Positions 63,605 through 64,000 of a stretch of 64,000 nt of DNA are shown here, one piece after another. A program made the position numbers and the translations under genes. Below the pieces are notes generated by a model, which worked only from the letters and a program-made list of their open reading frames with translations, had not been told where the DNA came from and ran no database searches. Every line of letters starts with the position of its first letter. Within the stretch, counting starts at the first letter, position 1. The stretch is from Thaumasiovibrio sp043421945 (lineage in GTDB: Bacteria > Pseudomonadota > Gammaproteobacteria > Enterobacterales > Vibrionaceae): NCBI GenBank assembly GCA_043421945.1, contig JBHOGO010000008.1, positions 1 through 64,000 on the forward strand, written 5' to 3'.

Positions 63605-64000
63605 ATGAAAATGAACACAAATAAAGAGCACATCGCTTCTTCGCATATACCTCAACAAGTTATTGAAGATGCCTGTGAATGGGCGGTAATGCACGGTGTT
63701 GCGTTTCGACAAAAAGATAACACAGCCAGACATTGCCCATTTAGTATTGCGCCAATGACGATGGAGCGACAGGTCTTTGAGCACATTCAGAAAGTGACTC
63801 CATTGATTGCGAAGCTGATTAGTCATGTGTCGGAAGACCACGATTTTTTACAGTCATCATTAAGTGATATGTCTAAAGCGGATCCTTTCTTTGGGCGCTT
63901 AATGTCGTTACATCAGCAAGGGCATGGCGATATTGGTCATCGAATGACACCCGCTCGACAACCACTACTCATCATGCGAACTGACTTTATGGACGATCGT
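63605..64000 (+). CDS. Eukaryotic-type glutathione synthetase, 5' part
   Basis: Open frame from ATG 63605 (or 63611) to the window edge, 132 codons with no stop. The sequence reads ACEWAVMHGVAFRQKDN, CPFSIAPMTMERQVFEHI, then KADPFFGRLMSLHQQ and LLIMRTDFMDD. This follows the N-terminal plan of eukaryotic GSS (ALAEGVLLRT, YAPFTLFPSLVP, FTARLFDIHKQ, LGLNRSDYMFQ). Bacterial GshB has a different fold order. The enzyme joins gamma-glutamylcysteine and glycine with ATP. The ATP-grasp part lies beyond the window. Acquisition by transfer is likely but unproved. Confidence 0.8.
   Translation, partial: MKMNTNKEHIASSHIPQQVIEDACEWAVMHGVAFRQKDNTARHCPFSIAPMTMERQVFEHIQKVTPLIAKLISHVSEDHDFLQSSLSDMSKADPFFGRLMSLHQQGHGDIGHRMTPARQPLLIMRTDFMDDR

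Noticed and set aside
63506..63841. 111-codon minus-strand frame near the right edge
   Set aside because: It is antisense to the well-supported glutathione synthetase frame and has no motif of its own.

Overview
The window comes from a gammaproteobacterium of the Vibrio type (Vibrionales; genus not assigned). The evidence is the housekeeping order trxB-cydDC / lrp-ftsK-lolA-rarA-serS, the H-NOX/hybrid-kinase pair, diguanylate cyclases of Vibrio type and a polysaccharide locus whose regulatory half matches the Vibrio syp set. About 49 protein genes can be supported. No tRNA, rRNA, CRISPR array or complete insertion sequence was seen.

Layout. (1) 0.2-3.8 kb: a Crp/Fnr-type regulator facing an operon of a secreted serine-type sulfatase and its radical-SAM maturase. 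(2) 4-16.5 kb: core genes cydC, cydD and trxB (minus), then lrp, ftsK, lolA, rarA and serS (plus). (3) 16.6-20.4 kb: a membrane diguanylate cyclase, an unrecognised helical protein and a dicarboxylate/amino-acid symporter. (4) 20.8-28.3 kb: a compact seven-gene V-type ATPase operon, transcribed B-D-I-K-E-DUF2764-A. (5) 29-33.2 kb: a HIT protein, a DUF924 protein, a second diguanylate cyclase and argS. (6) 33.5-39.4 kb: signalling genes. A PhnD-like periplasmic binding protein sits beside a membrane hybrid kinase, and an H-NOX nitric-oxide sensor sits beside a soluble hybrid kinase. (7) 39.7-58.2 kb: a large exopolysaccharide locus. It holds SypA- to SypE-like proteins, a fused GT2/phosphoglycosyl transferase, Wzz, Wzy and Wzx functions, an acyltransferase and five further glycosyltransferases, two of which flank the locus and point rightward. 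(8) 58.3-62.2 kb: an unknown exported protein and two tandem PhoA-family proteins, the upstream one without nearly all metal ligands. (9) 62.2-64 kb: a long AT-rich gap, a broken gshA-like sequence, and the 5' part of a eukaryotic-type glutathione synthetase gene cut by the window edge.

How parts may work together. Five sequences that resemble sigma-54 promoters (TGGCAC-N5-TTGC; one perfect, one with a single mismatch, three weaker) lie at the transcription-unit starts of the polysaccharide locus. The H-NOX/kinase operon lies just outside its left end. In Vibrio fischeri an H-NOX/hybrid kinase pair feeds nitric-oxide information to the sigma-54 activator of syp, so a similar NO-to-biofilm circuit is a reasonable inference here. 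No sigma-54 activator is encoded in the window. The two most unusual items are the apparently dead alkaline phosphatase paralogue, which carries an 18-bp-arm palindrome in its signal-peptide region, and the V-ATPase operon, whose order is a rotation of the one usual in Chlamydia and spirochaetes and whose rotor subunit carries Na+-type ligands.
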